From NCBI GenBank assembly GCA_900088475.1, contig FLMG01003186.1:1-30410 (forward strand): DNA of 30,410 nucleotides. Reading direction: 5' to 3'. This stretch comes from Hyphochytrium catenoides (Eukaryota > Sar > Hyphochytriomycetes > Hyphochytriales > Hyphochytriaceae). A program made the translations under genes and the position numbers. Shown piece after piece: positions 11,801-20,726 of the stretch. Below the pieces are notes generated by a model. That model saw only the letters and a program-made list of their open reading frames with translations, was not told the origin of the DNA and ran no database searches. The stretch's first letter is position 1. Every line of letters starts with the position of its first letter.

Positions 11801-14800
11801 AGTGGGGGAACGCGGCAAAGATCTTTAGTGTTAGAGAAGCATTGACGTGAATCAGACGAGGACGCTTGAGACATGACATAGAAGAAAGAAGCCTATGCGA
11901 AGGAAACTCAAACAGGAAGATGGAGGCCGCAGCTCCATGTCTGCCATTTCATCTTATAAACAAAGAGCAATACAGAGCCTTCCTGCTACCTTCACTGAGA
12001 CATGATCACAACTCTTGCACCGTAGTGCAGTGGCTTGATTTCCTCCGAAGATAGAGCGGAAGGCGTCTGGTAGGTTCGATGCCCTGAACCCGAGCTCGAG
12101 TTGGTCCACCAAAAAGTTTGCAAAGTCTGAAACGTCCTGTTGACAGATAGTGTGAGTAAGAGTCGAGGACGGTACTCAGAGGGGAGACCGGATGAGAGCC
12201 TCGGTTACGTAGAGGCCAAGAGATTAGAGTGGGCAGCAAGGTTGAAGGGATAGACGATGTAACCGGCAAACCCTCTAGACTCAGGGTATACTTTGGAGAT
12301 GGAATCCGGGGCGCTACAGGACTAGAGATGAACAAGAACCTGTTGTCTCCCCTTGGGGAACTGATCCGGAAGAATGAGCTGAATTTCGTGCGATGGCGTC
12401 GCCTTTCTCTGGCTAAATAACAAGCGAAGGAATAGCCGGCGGATAGCGACGAAGAACTGCAACTTCCCCTCCAGATCGTCTAAAGCTTCTGCATGCTGGA
12501 TGGCTTTCAATAAACACCTGGTGAGGGAGACATTGCGGGTACAAATGCGTGGCCTAGCACACGAGAGCATGGACTCCAAAAAATTTGGGAAGGGAAGGTA
12601 TAGGTAGACATCTGACTGCGAAACCGAAGGGATGATTGCTATTCTACTCACCGTCTCGAAAATCGTCTGTCATAAAGAGCGCCTGGAAGAGGGAGTTCTG
12701 ATAGCAAATATTGGTCAGGTCTTCCTTCATATTGATGAGACCCGTCAGTGAAGCAGACGAGGCGGAAGAGCCGCGGAAGTGTTCGCTATCTCGAACGAGA
12801 AGGGACGACCATCTGCCAGAAGTTTCTCCTACAAAAAGTGGAAGTGAAAGAGTCAGAGGGATTAGGAGAGAGCTTATCGAATAACGCCATTGACTTTGTC
12901 TCAGCAGGATTCGGTCTAGGGGACACGGGGTTACCTTTGAACCATTTCCCGTCAAACTTAGAGCAATCTTCTGCGAACGCCAGCAGAACGGCGCTCCTAG
13001 CTCCTCGAGTCATCTACAGGACAAACAGATCAGCTCTGAGGCAGACGACCTTTTAAGGGAATAAGGGAGAAAGCGGCTACTCGGGCTGTTACAAATAATC
13101 AAACGATCAAATTAGCCTTAGAATCGAGGTGGAGAAACAAGAGAGAAGGAAGCTTGACACGGGTCAAAGCATAACAAAAGGTAGTACCTTCGTCCATGCA
13201 CCGCCTCTTTCTCCTGCCTACCTGTTGAAAACTGCCAAGCAGTACCCATCGTCCATCCTGTAGCCGGGCAACCCCTCGGAGTAAAGCACTAAGGTTCATG
13301 ACGTTCCGACCTTCCATTATCTGAGGATGTAGAGTTAGGGTCGGTCGGCTCTCTCAAGTATGCCCTTTTGTGCGTAGAACATTATATCCTTGATTCCTTA
13401 ACTGGCTTGTGCATTACCTCGCCGAAGGATGCTGCCCCAACGTCTAGCTGCATGTTCCCCGCGGTTGCTTCCCATCGACCTTTAAAAGGTGGGCAAGGGC
13501 CTCCTTCTTCGTCCTCAGTCATCATCCTCTCGTCTGAGAAGAGTCGCAACTTCATGGCCTCCAACTCTTGCCACATACCATTTCCAGAAGCTTCTTTTTG
13601 CGCTCCTCCACGGTCAGAAGAAGTGGTGATGGGATGGGCGTCCTGGACGACCTCATGCTTGTCTTCTTTCCTGGTAAAGTTCACAACAATCTTAGGATCG
13701 CCGCTAATCTTGGACGTCCCGAAGGACACGTAGGCGAAACGGTTAGAGCTTAGGGTGGAAATAGACTGACATGCTGTCTTGGTCCGTCGCTGTGGGCGTT
13801 GCAGGAGGCGCGGAAGAGACGTGAACGGCCCTTTCAGAGTCGCAGACAGCACATCGGGAAAGACTGCCACTATTGATAACAGTGCAAGTACTGCAAGCCC
13901 ACTCTGTGAGAAAGGGCGAAGAATAAGATATTCGCAATAGACTTCCTACTCTTCTGATGATAGTAGCTCTCACTTACCGACTTGGGCGGCTGGGATATCG
14001 GTTTGAGCGGCTGGGATAGCTGTCTCTTGACCGGGAGCTTTAGCTATAGACTATCGGTCCCGAGAAATGAGGAACATTAGATCTGATAATATCCCATATG
14101 GTCTGAGCTAACGCAGAATAGGGTTGCCAAGAAAGAAAGAACTGCAACATGAACAGCTCCATTCACTCAGGCCCGAAATACACTCTGACAATGTTTGCTA
14201 CCCAGAGCTTTAATAATTGTTGAAAATAGTACGGAGTAGTAGTTTAGAGAGAACTCTCACCGCCGGCCTTGGGCTACCGCATACAGAGCACGTGGAAACT
14301 TCCATAGGGTTCCGCAAAGTGCAGGCCTCACAAGACCATTCTCTGAACGTTTTCCAGTGCAGGCCGCAGGGACGGAAAAGCATTAATTCATCTACCCTGT
14401 GAGGCTTCTGGGCGAGGATGTTTGCTTACCTTGCTATTTCCGGGACTGGGACCAAAGCAGACGCTAAATCTACCGTCTGATCTGATGATAAAGGTGAACC
14501 TTGACCACAAACAGAGCAGAACGAAGCGGTCCGATTGTTTACCACGGTGCAGCTTTTACACCGCCATGCTTGAACGGCAGAGGAGAGGGAGGAGAGTGGA
14601 GGTTCAAACGAAGAGACCGTAGAATGAGGAACCCCTGCAATCGCCTTGCACACGCTGAGGGCAGTTCCACACAAGCATGACCCTTCGGGGTCTCCAATGT
14701 AGATGAGGTCGTGTCCATCGTGGCAATAACGAGCACAAAGCTGGCAGAGCCCTGGGCCCTGGCACATATGGGAGAACATAGAGAGGGGGCGAGACAGTAA

Positions 14801-17800
14801 CGAAGAGCGATCAATAAAGGAAGAGACGTCAAGCGGTTTATATTGCTGGCTGAGTGGTGTTTTTACCTGAATAATGTTGCAAGTCCTACAGCCGTAATGC
14901 TCAACCTTTCCTTGAACTCTCTCTGGGTCTTTCTTCGAACAATATACTAACTCCTGGCGGTCATGAACGGATGAAACGGCCTGTTCCTGTCCCTTCACCG
15001 CCCCTGTCCCAATATCCCGTCAAGCGATCAGAATAAGAACCAAGCTTTCAATCCAAGTGGTGGAACCATTTAAGAACCTTCAAGCTCGCTTACCATAAAG
15101 CTCCAGCAGAGGAAAGCCTTCTGTAGCTGTGTCCGCAGCCCCACTTCTGCAAGGTTCATGAAGAGATAGTGAAAAGGGTTAACCAGCTATAACAGAATAC
15201 TGGCATGCCTATAGAGCTACATCTATGCCAGAGCCAACTTCACCACCTCTAGCGTGTCGTCACCCTTAGCTCGAACTCGCTGTCTATCAACCTGTCTTCT
15301 TACCTGCCGCGGAAGGACCAAGATGTAAGTGCGAGCGAGGGCATCGTCGAGGCCAATGGACCTATGGTGCTCTCGTTCTTGAGGAAACCATGACCTGGCG
15401 CAAGACAAGCGATGCCTAGACGAATACTATCCATCCCCTCCTTCAGGCGGAGTAGGGAGAAAAGATCAAGAGGGATATCCCAATGCAGATTCTCTCCCAC
15501 GGAAATGAGTGATAAATATTGGCGGCGATCGTATGCCCATCTGACCTGTTAACGGCAGGCGGATGAGCAAGCTAATACTATTTGATTTGTGATTCTACTT
15601 ACCTTCATCTCCCCAGGAGAGGGTGGTAGGAGAACCGAGGAGAGTCTTCCTAGAGAGTAGAAGCGGCCGGATTCCTTCGGACTCGATATTCGCAGAGAAA
15701 TGGTCAAGACACCACTGCGTTCCAAAGATAGCAGCAGAAGGAGTACTGGATCCTCAAGACATGTGCTTGATGAAGAATAATCCAGAGGGAATCCAAACTT
15801 TTGGCTAGAGGTGAGAGGGACGGAGAGAGGTCGAAGGCCCCAGCAGGAGGTGTTGGCAAGAAGAATGCCGACGCAGAAAGGAGAGATTGGGGAGCATGGA
15901 TATTGAAGGCTCAAGGATGTATCGAACCCTTCCGCCATTCTTAATCTCCTTTTATGCCAGATAGCAGATCCCAAGTGGATGAAAGGACTCTGGCTTTCCT
16001 CCCCAGATAGGCTCATTACACATCTTCCGGTACCGTCCTCAATCCTTACCCCAGAGGTGCACAGGAAGTCTTCATTGTGCTTTTGAAAATGCCCAGTCAC
16101 TGGGAGTGAGCGAAAGTGACCAAGAGGAGGTTCATCACTAGGGTTTATCCTGTACAATCCAAGTTATTACATTTGACGCAGATGAAGCGGAAACAAGAGT
16201 AAGTCGATAGGGTAGCAGTAGGATCCATGGCAATAAGCGGCCCCCTTACTCAAAGCTGATGAACAGAGGCAATAAGGTTAATCTCAAAGCAAGAAATGCT
16301 GCATAGTCAAGCAGAGCCCATACGTTGATCACACATGGCAGTCTTTAAGAACCAGGTCACCTCCTCAAAGACATTACCTATATGCGAGATGGTGGAAGAG
16401 CACTCCGTGATTGCCAAAGGGTGTAAAATCAGCTAAGAAGCAGCTCGAATCTAATAATGGCCAATATCCCAGGAGGCCTGGCATTATTCGGGTAAGTCGG
16501 TACGATCGTATGGCAGAGCAGACCCTGCATGTCCCGGATGCTCCACCAAGAGGCATTGTGCAGGGAGAGAATGAGAAGCGTTCGGTTGGAGTTTACCTGG
16601 TTCGTCACCCCGTTTAGCTCTCCTATTATCTGTACCAATCTCTTCAGCAGTCCTGCCTCCTTTCCAGACCGTAAGCTCGCACAGAGAACCCGTAAAGCAC
16701 CTTTCAGGCACCCAACCAATCTCGGTTTCCTGCTCTTTCAGGCTAGGAAGGCCCCCTAGAACAAGGGGAAATGAGGACATGTTCTGTCGTCTTGCTACGG
16801 GTATGTTCCCTTGAACTTTTCCATCCACGTAGAGCATGAAGCTACTGTCATTGCTTTGGAATGAGAACGCGACATGCGAGAAAGCTCCCCGGGAAAGCGA
16901 CACGCTGGAAGTCATAGAGGTTGATTGCTCTTTTCCCCCTACGTGAGCAAGTACTGGAGGGTTTGCGAGCATTGTCAAGGTAATTACAAGCAGAAATAGG
17001 AGGAGGAGCAGTCTTGACAAACCTCGAAGGTCGCCATCGAGTTCTATCCGCCACTCTTCGGTGCTGATAATAACTGATCCTCCTAAGGTTTCTTGTGGTG
17101 CAACACGGATTGTTCATATCGTAAGACAGATATAAAGAAGAGTGTGCGCAATTGTGGCGCAGTGCAGAAATGCGTCAGTGAAGGGGAAACATGTCAAGGT
17201 GGTACTGGACGGTGGTGGTGACTGGTATACGGAGTCAGTAAGTTGTATGTACCAAGTGAGGTAGATGAGGTTTAGCAAGGTACTTGTAGTAGAGTAAGAG
17301 AGATGGATTGATCACCCTTCTAGTATGGCTATGGATAGCTTTCTCACCGTCTAATGGCAAAATCCACAGCTCGACTGTCCAAGACTCAGCCCCAAGAGCT
17401 TGCATTAAGGCCCTGTCTATCACTATACAGTCATCTGCTCCTCCTCTAGGCGAATAGACCCCAACATCTCGAAGGCTGCCTCGTTCTCCTCCGACATTCA
17501 TACGCATGTCATTTTCCAGGGAAAAGCCAATCTTTTCCTCCGCTCTTTTTGCAAGGAAAACTCCTCTGCTATCTCCCTTGCTCCAGATCCCGGTAGCTCG
17601 CTGCCCGAGAGGATCGATGAACAGCGAGCAAGGGGAAAGGACAGATGACTGGATCAGGTAGAACAAGCCAGTTTCAAAGACCGACCGCTATGTAGCGAGC
17701 ACCAAAGGGCAGCAGGGTCCAGCGGAGTAGATGCGAATATATGTAGAGCGTCGAGTTCTGGCTGACCGCAAAATTCGGAAGATATAGAGCTTACCCGATC

Positions 17801-19914
17801 GACGGAGATAATTGACTGTGTCGGAGCGGCTGTGTCACACACATGGCACCTTTTGGCATTCCCCGGGTTCTCCGCTGTGCAAGATCTGCATGTCCATGGC
17901 AATGCCATGGATCCGCTACTTGATTGCCCTTCGGCAGTGGAAGTAGAAAGCATGGAAGCCTTCCCGCCATCTGCCTTCTCATCACCCTCGCCTCTATTTT
18001 GGACCTTTGCCTTTTTCGATAGTTTCCATAGTGCTTCCGCGGACCAGGTGGCTGCCTTACCTGCCTGCCAATGGGTGTCGACAGGCCGAAAAACAAATCC
18101 TTCCATCTGTTAAGAAGCTAGTTAGAGAGCGTACGATTTGATGTCAAGCCACATTGAGGGCAGGGGAAGATTGAAGTCGGCCCTAATGTACAACAGTAGA
18201 GCCCAGGGTCTAGGTTACCTCAATTACTTCTGAAGCATCAACTGGACCTTTAATAGTGGCTCGGACCTCAGCTCCGTAACACGAGCTCACAGACCGCAAA
18301 GTAATGGGAGCTCCGGCAATCTGACAGTTCACAATCGTTAATACTTCGAGAGTAGTTAGAAGCGAGTGTTAACCCATAAAATGCTAACATAGCCTGAATA
18401 AAGGGGGTTGCATAATGAAAGCGGATCGCCTTCACAACCGCTGCAAAAGTAGCGGAAGGCAAATAGTACCTAAAGGAGAAAGTTAGGAGTTACCGTCAGG
18501 TAACGAGAGTATTGTACCTGGTGAGAAGTGGGAGTACCCTCTTCCGGCTCCCATCGGCCCTCGGGCCAAGGTAGTGGTCTCTCAGCGTACTGACCCTGGG
18601 GCCTATGCCAGGAGAAGCTCCGCAATGTTTCCTCCATTTCCTTCCCAGTCTTCCTCCTCTGCTCCCTCATTAGTTTCTGGTAGAGCTCTCGAAGACCTGT
18701 CCTCTGGCCTCTATGGAGGTAGAGAAGAGTCTGCAGAAGATCAGCCATGTCCGCCTGGTAGGCGCTAAACTGATCCCATTGAACTATAAGACCTATCATG
18801 AGCGGGTAAGAATAGTGCTTCTCTGGTTTTCTGCGTCCTTTACAGCTGGCTACCGCGTTAAAGAGCATCATTGGTACGCTAAAGTTTGGGCATTGAACTA
18901 GACCCTTCTTGTTCTCTCTCCTCTTATCCTTCGTCTTCTCTCTGTCGTTGCATCCGTCGGGTCACAAACGTGAGCGGTACTATGCCTCTGGCATATTGTA
19001 CTAAGTCGCATTCTCATTCCCCTCCTTCTCATGAATGGCTTCAGCTACCACTCACCTTGTGGTCCTTTAGTCCCTATTACAGCGAACAGAAGCTCGTGGC
19101 TAGCAACCAGCAGGTCTGGTGAATGCTGATACCCAAGAAGGCACTTTCGGAGTAACGGGAGACAAAGCGGTCCTGCCATGGGTTCAGGGCTCAGGTTCTG
19201 CACCAAAACACGGACCATGGTCTCCGTGAGTAACTTCAGCTGCAGAAAGAGCCTGGCTCGAGGACAGACAGGATATTGTTAACTGCTTTTGCGTAACCTC
19301 GAGGCTCCGGGCGTTGAAGTATCAGGAAAGAGTGACTGCCAAAAAAGCGAGTGCCCAAAGCACACCATCAGGTACAGCACAGCAAAAGACAGAGAGCGTT
19401 GGACAGGCTTAGATATAATACGCCATACCTCGCCTTACAGAGCTCGTCTATGACAGCTGACATGAAGCTCAGCGCTCCCGGACAGTATTGCCCCTCGCCG
19501 CGGAGAACAAGGAATGGTAAAGTGTGCGGAGTGAAGATCTCATGGACCTCAGGCTCTTCAGACACCAATAGCGCAGCCGCTACCCGCAAGGTCTAGGGAA
19601 TGGGGGAATGGTCATTAGAGAAGGACGGAAGTACTTGCTTCATAAGTTTCCTGTGATGATGAGATCTTTCCATGTAGATAGTGCCCGGTGTGCCTCTCCG
19701 TCTGCCACCACCGGTTTATCTCCCCTTACTTGTCTAAGTGGTCCTCTGAGACTTTTACCTCTGGCTCACGGCTATGAAGCTCGTCCACCACCTGCCACCA
19801 GGAGCCTCTGTCATCCTGGCTCACTGTTTGATGCTGGCTATCTCCGTGGCACTGGACTGCAGCCTTAAGGGTCTGCGCTAGGGCCTCCTTAAGCAGCTGG
19901 AGGTGCTCGGCCAT
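5359..19914 (-). CDS. giant multidomain ubiquitin-specific protease (USP/UBP family deubiquitinase)
   Basis: This gene of about 48 exons encodes roughly 2,600 residues. Order from the N terminus: helical region (exons 19914-18219), RanBP2 finger, two LamG/concanavalin-like segments, UBR-box-like domain, three RanBP2 fingers, USP domain with a large insert, and an acidic then charged C-terminal tail ending in TAG at 5361-5359. The family cleaves isopeptide bonds to ubiquitin. The catalytic Cys codon is 12706-12704, the His codon 6357-6355 in SGHYYAYAR, and the third residue lies in LKFNDAM. The fold resembles USP35/38-type enzymes (QALFMTDDFR after the Cys box). Nearly all exon junctions agree in phase; 12652-12517 and 7602-7264 remain uncertain. 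The ATG at 19914 is the first in frame, but an upstream ORF at 20033-19917 could be an alternative first exon. No signal peptide or membrane helix is evident, so it is probably cytosolic or nuclear. Confidence 0.8.
6265..6883 (-). other. USP domain, second zinc-ribbon half and His box
   Basis: Exon 6883-6638 encodes VSCHTVDSLLARLVSPRVLG, NKLQCSSCSQLSAFETRT and LTEPPLHLIMTIKRMWYDWK, matching the family's second CxxC, the P-x-x-L-I-(L/M)-x-(I/L)-K-R strand and the following K-x-x-x-x-V-x-F. Exon 6471-6265 encodes YGLYAIVVHNGASANSGHYY, AYARHSN and APWLKFNDAM, the His box with the catalytic His codon at 6357-6355 and the supporting Asn/Asp. Exon 6079-5971 (ITVTSWEDIQ, SDSAYILFYKR) completes the fold. 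All essential USP elements are therefore present. Confidence 0.9.
7085..11387 (-). other. MABP-like beta-prism repeats inserted in the USP domain
   Basis: About sixteen small exons (11387-11208, 11118-11052, 10954-10885, 10710-10592, 10411-10231, 10079-9951, 9792-9712, 9609-9470, 9297-9187, 9033-8913, 8776-8712, 8467-8234, 8052-7952, 7834-7602, 7479-7408 and 7264-7085) encode about 695 residues. Recurrent units read G-x-x-(I/V)-x-L-x-(Y/F)-x-R-x-n-P-I-x-D-(I/L) followed by P-x-G-(F/Y)-x-x-(I/V)-x-x-D-L-N-x-G. Examples are DQVYLFFRRS with SPITDIQ; VPDGFRQVRVDLNQG; GTKVFLCYRSD; LPGYKIVHDNVNLHPG; GDQLYLSYSD with APITDIR; GESLYVCVQRSADGVPIQDL; TPPEGFIPVYETPRGESANL; TLPPGFTKLSQTPLGMDANL. This matches the MABP (MVB12-associated beta-prism) repeat. 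The piece between about 10079 and 9187 (YGVGSLAGRTNAKIRG, PREWEMIGTWTDD) is less typical. The 7479-7408 to 7264 junction does not agree in phase, so a boundary there is wrong. Confidence 0.7.
11578..12136 (-). other. USP domain, QQD segment and first half of zinc ribbon
   Basis: Exon 12136-11990 encodes DVSDFANFLVDQLELGF then FRSIFGGNQATALRCKSCDH, the family's Q-Q-D-x-x-E-F-L helix (here with D-V-S-D-F) and the first CxxC of the fingers. Exon 11699-11578 encodes TEYFWELMLNMLDLRYTAIT then DLVVVSGSKLEDIQTPPDYE, the strand that normally leads straight to the second CxxC. Here the MABP-like insert begins instead. Phases 0 and 2 agree with the neighbours. Confidence 0.83.
12340..12828 (-). other. 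USP catalytic domain, Cys box
   Basis: Exon 12828-12652 encodes TGLINMKEDLTNICYQNSLF then QALFMTDDFRD, the USP Cys box; the nucleophile codon is 12706-12704. Compared with the usual G-L-x-N-x-G-N-T-C-Y-x-N-S there are four extra residues between GLIN and the cysteine, and Ile replaces Thr. The continuation (12517-12340) reads LEGKLQFFVAIRRLF and QFPKGRQQ, matching the helix and Q-Q-D segment of the family. How 12652 connects to 12517 is uncertain. A 55-nt exon at 12615-12561 with two very short introns would fit the phases. Confidence 0.82.
12935..13703 (-). other. linker exons before the USP domain
   Basis: Exons 13703-13418, 13320-13222 and 13013-12935 are in phase. They encode GDPKIVVNFTRKEDKHEV, an acidic stretch with MTEDEEGGPCPPF, then FKGRWEATAGNMQLDVG, SALLRGVARLQDGRWVLLGS and RSAVLLAFAEDCSKFDGKWF. 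The repeated F-x-G-x-W and D-G-x-W elements suggest small beta repeats, but I do not recognise a named domain. Confidence 0.55.
13771..13903 (-). other. RanBP2-type zinc finger 4
   Basis: This exon encodes EWACSTCTVINSGSLSRCAV and the closing CxxC, followed by an Ala/Pro/Thr-rich linker. It is preceded by a small linker exon (14050-13978) in phase 1. The next intron (13770-13704, 67 nt) has a CTCTAAC branch-like site and restores the frame, which otherwise meets a stop. Confidence 0.83.
14261..14342 (-). other. RanBP2-type zinc finger 3 (single small exon)
   Basis: An 82-nt exon, too short to stand out as an open frame, encodes EWSCEACTLRNPMEVSTCSV followed by CGSPRPA. The pattern W-x-C-x2-C-T-x3-N-x6-C-x2-C is exact. 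Its acceptor (GTTCAG) is phase 2, matching the preceding exon, and its donor is phase 0. Confidence 0.85.
14507..14569 (-). other. RanBP2-type zinc finger 2
   Basis: Within exon 14758-14430, AWRCKSCTVVNNRTASFCSV with the closing CxxC fits W-x-C-x2-C-T-x3-N-x6-C-x2-C. It sits about 33 residues after the UBR-like box. Thr-Val replaces the Thr-Phe ubiquitin-contact pair of classical NZF fingers. Confidence 0.85.
14666..14941 (-). other. UBR-box-like zinc domain
   Basis: Two exons encode it: the end of 15003-14867 and the start of 14758-14430, joined in phase 0. Read together, the residues follow the UBR4-type UBR box: YCSKK, then HYGCRTCNIIQ, then GPGLCQLCARYCHDGHDLIY and GSCLCG. The Cys/His spacing C-x2-C-x-n-C-x2-C-x3-C-H-x2-H and the final C-x-C-G match the family. 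UBR boxes bind three zincs and the N terminus of N-degron substrates in N-recognin E3 ligases. The typical final D of C-D-C-G is replaced by Leu (C-L-C-G). The acidic peptide-binding residues cannot be mapped with confidence by eye. Confidence 0.8.
15304..16477 (-). other. second LamG-like segment
   Basis: Exons 16477-16378, 16149-15603 and 15545-15304 follow directly. The opening GLLGYWPLLDSS with FGNHG is the typical start of a LamG/concanavalin-like domain (G-L-x-x-Y-W-P then G-N-x-G). The long middle exon holds LGSAIWHKRRLRMAEGFDTS and SGVLTISLRISSPKESGRF, and the third VRWAYDRRQYLSLISVGENL. The middle exon may hide a further intron of a length divisible by three, since its centre (about 15880-15700) is compositionally odd. 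Phases agree. Confidence 0.6.
16597..17687 (-). other. LamG/concanavalin A-like domain 1
   Basis: Exons 17687-17348, 17082-17023 and 16953-16597 join in phase 1. They read as a LamG-type beta sandwich: AESWTVELWI, GSVIISTEEWRIELDGDLR, GAFSHVAFSF, SSFMLYVDGKVQGNIP, FPLVLGG and FTGSLCELTVWKGGRTAEEI. These are the alternating strand signatures of LamG_3-type carbohydrate- or protein-binding domains. The domain is usually extracellular, which makes it unusual in a protein without a signal peptide. The start of exon 2 could instead be a few codons upstream at an alternative in-phase acceptor. Confidence 0.8.
17795..18106 (-). other. RanBP2-type zinc finger 1 (exon)
   Basis: One exon of 104 residues contains the finger PWTCRSCTAENPGNAKRCHV at about 17899-17837, fitting W-x-C-x2-C-T-x3-N-x6-C-x2-C. 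RanBP2/NZF fingers bind one zinc and usually recognise ubiquitin or single-stranded RNA. The residue after the conserved Thr is Ala rather than the Phe or hydrophobic residue of classic ubiquitin-binding NZFs, so ubiquitin binding by this finger is uncertain. The exon is in phase 0 at both ends. Confidence 0.85.
18219..19914 (-). other. deubiquitinase N-terminal region, six exons
   Basis: Exons 19914-19759, 19592-19429, 19252-19056, 18822-18518, 18469-18374 and 18320-18219 join in phases 0, 2, 1, 0, 0 to give about 340 residues. The first four exons are leucine-rich amphipathic helices (for example LFLQLKLLTETMVRVL and MADLLQTLLYLHRG), perhaps a HEAT-like or other helical scaffold. The last two look beta-rich (IAGAPITLRSVSSCYG, EVRATIKGPVDASEVIE) and carry a CSGC pair. 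I recognise no family. The intron 19055-18823 has the weakest boundary: acceptor AAACCAG at 18823, chosen on phase. Confidence 0.6.
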
Positions 19915-19916
19915 AG

Positions 19917-20033
19917 TTACGGACTTAGTTCACCGTCAAAGGCCTGGAAGTGCTGTGCGGGGCTGCTAACAAACCAACGAAGCAGGCTATGCCTCGCACT
20001 TCCCCCTAGCAGACGAGCAATGCTTCTTCCCAT
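19917..20033 (-). other. upstream ORF or alternative first exon of the deubiquitinase gene
   Basis: An ATG at 20033 opens a 38-codon frame (MGRSIARLLGGSARHSLLRW and onward) that stops two bases before the main ATG at 19914, in a different frame. It is basic, amphipathic and free of acidic residues for most of its length, so it could encode a targeting-like peptide, act as a translational uORF, or be unconnected. No splice donor in it joins the main frame in phase. Confidence 0.35.
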
Positions 20034-20493
20034 GCATAGAAGCCAATTTCCACTCCTCAGATGCTTCAACCCGTATCCTTCGTAGCTTCTAAGCCTGCCA
20101 ATGGGCGACGAGAACAGGGGAAAGCACCAGAAAAAGGAGGGTATGTCGCTACGAAGCTGTTGGCAGCTCTTGCTAGGAAGCAGGGCGCAGGGGGACACGC
20201 CAAGCCAGCAGGGAGGAGGGCAGGATTCTTCCCTTTTCGCATCTTTTGTCTTCTCTTTCCTTTCCTTTCCTTTTTAGAGTTGAACAGACCTGAGCTGTGC
20301 TTCTTCCAGACCTGGGGGAGGTGTGGAAACGGGCTCCATCTCAGAGCTCCTCCTGGACGATAGTGTGAAGCGTTTTGCTGTGATGATGAAGCTGCTTGCT
20401 GCTGATGATCGCGGGATCTTGGCTTGGGAGCAGCAATTGGCAAGTCATGGAAGTGAGGTCTGCAGACAGACAGTGTGAAGAGTGTGATGGCAC

Positions 20494-20512
20494 GGTCACC
20501 TAGCTGGTGACC
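20494..20512. repeat. short inverted repeat GGTCACC-N5-GGTGACC
   Basis: Arms 20494-20500 and 20506-20512 are perfect reverse complements around a five-base loop, with no T-run after them. It could be a protein-binding palindrome in the upstream region of the deubiquitinase gene. A chance occurrence is equally possible. Confidence 0.4.
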
Positions 20513-20726
20513 TAGTGGTCGACAGAAGAAGATAAGAAGACCACTTGCCACCTTGAAGAAGTAAAGGAGAGCTACACAGGACCGTCTCTGTGACAACTTG
20601 ATAGTGCTTTATACTTTATATCGGAAGCACTAGCTTCCACTTGATCTATTGCAGTCTCAATTGTAGAGATCACTCAGTTTAAGCTCCCAAAGGGGATACA
20701 TGTTTACTTCTAAGCCTTCTGCAATC

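Larger units (their letters stand above)
19915..20726. other. region between deubiquitinase start and PPR gene end
   Basis: This stretch should hold the 3' untranslated region of the PPR gene and the promoter and leader of the deubiquitinase gene, both on the minus strand. A 176-codon open frame (20596-20066) is low-complexity and basic and shows no family features. A perfect 7-bp inverted repeat lies at 20494-20512. Confidence 0.45.

Noticed and set aside
15603-15790. A second frame in the long LamG exon reading KVWIPSGLFFIK and FGTQWCLDHFSANIESEG, broken by an in-frame TGA, which might suggest recoding or a pseudogene
   Set aside because: The other frame is open throughout the exon and is the one whose phase matches the next exon (VRWAYDRRQ). 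TGA serves as a normal stop elsewhere in the window, so recoding is not needed.
20066-20596. A 176-codon minus-strand open frame upstream of the deubiquitinase start
   Set aside because: Low-complexity, basic, no domain signature, and no splice site that joins it in phase to the neighbouring genes.
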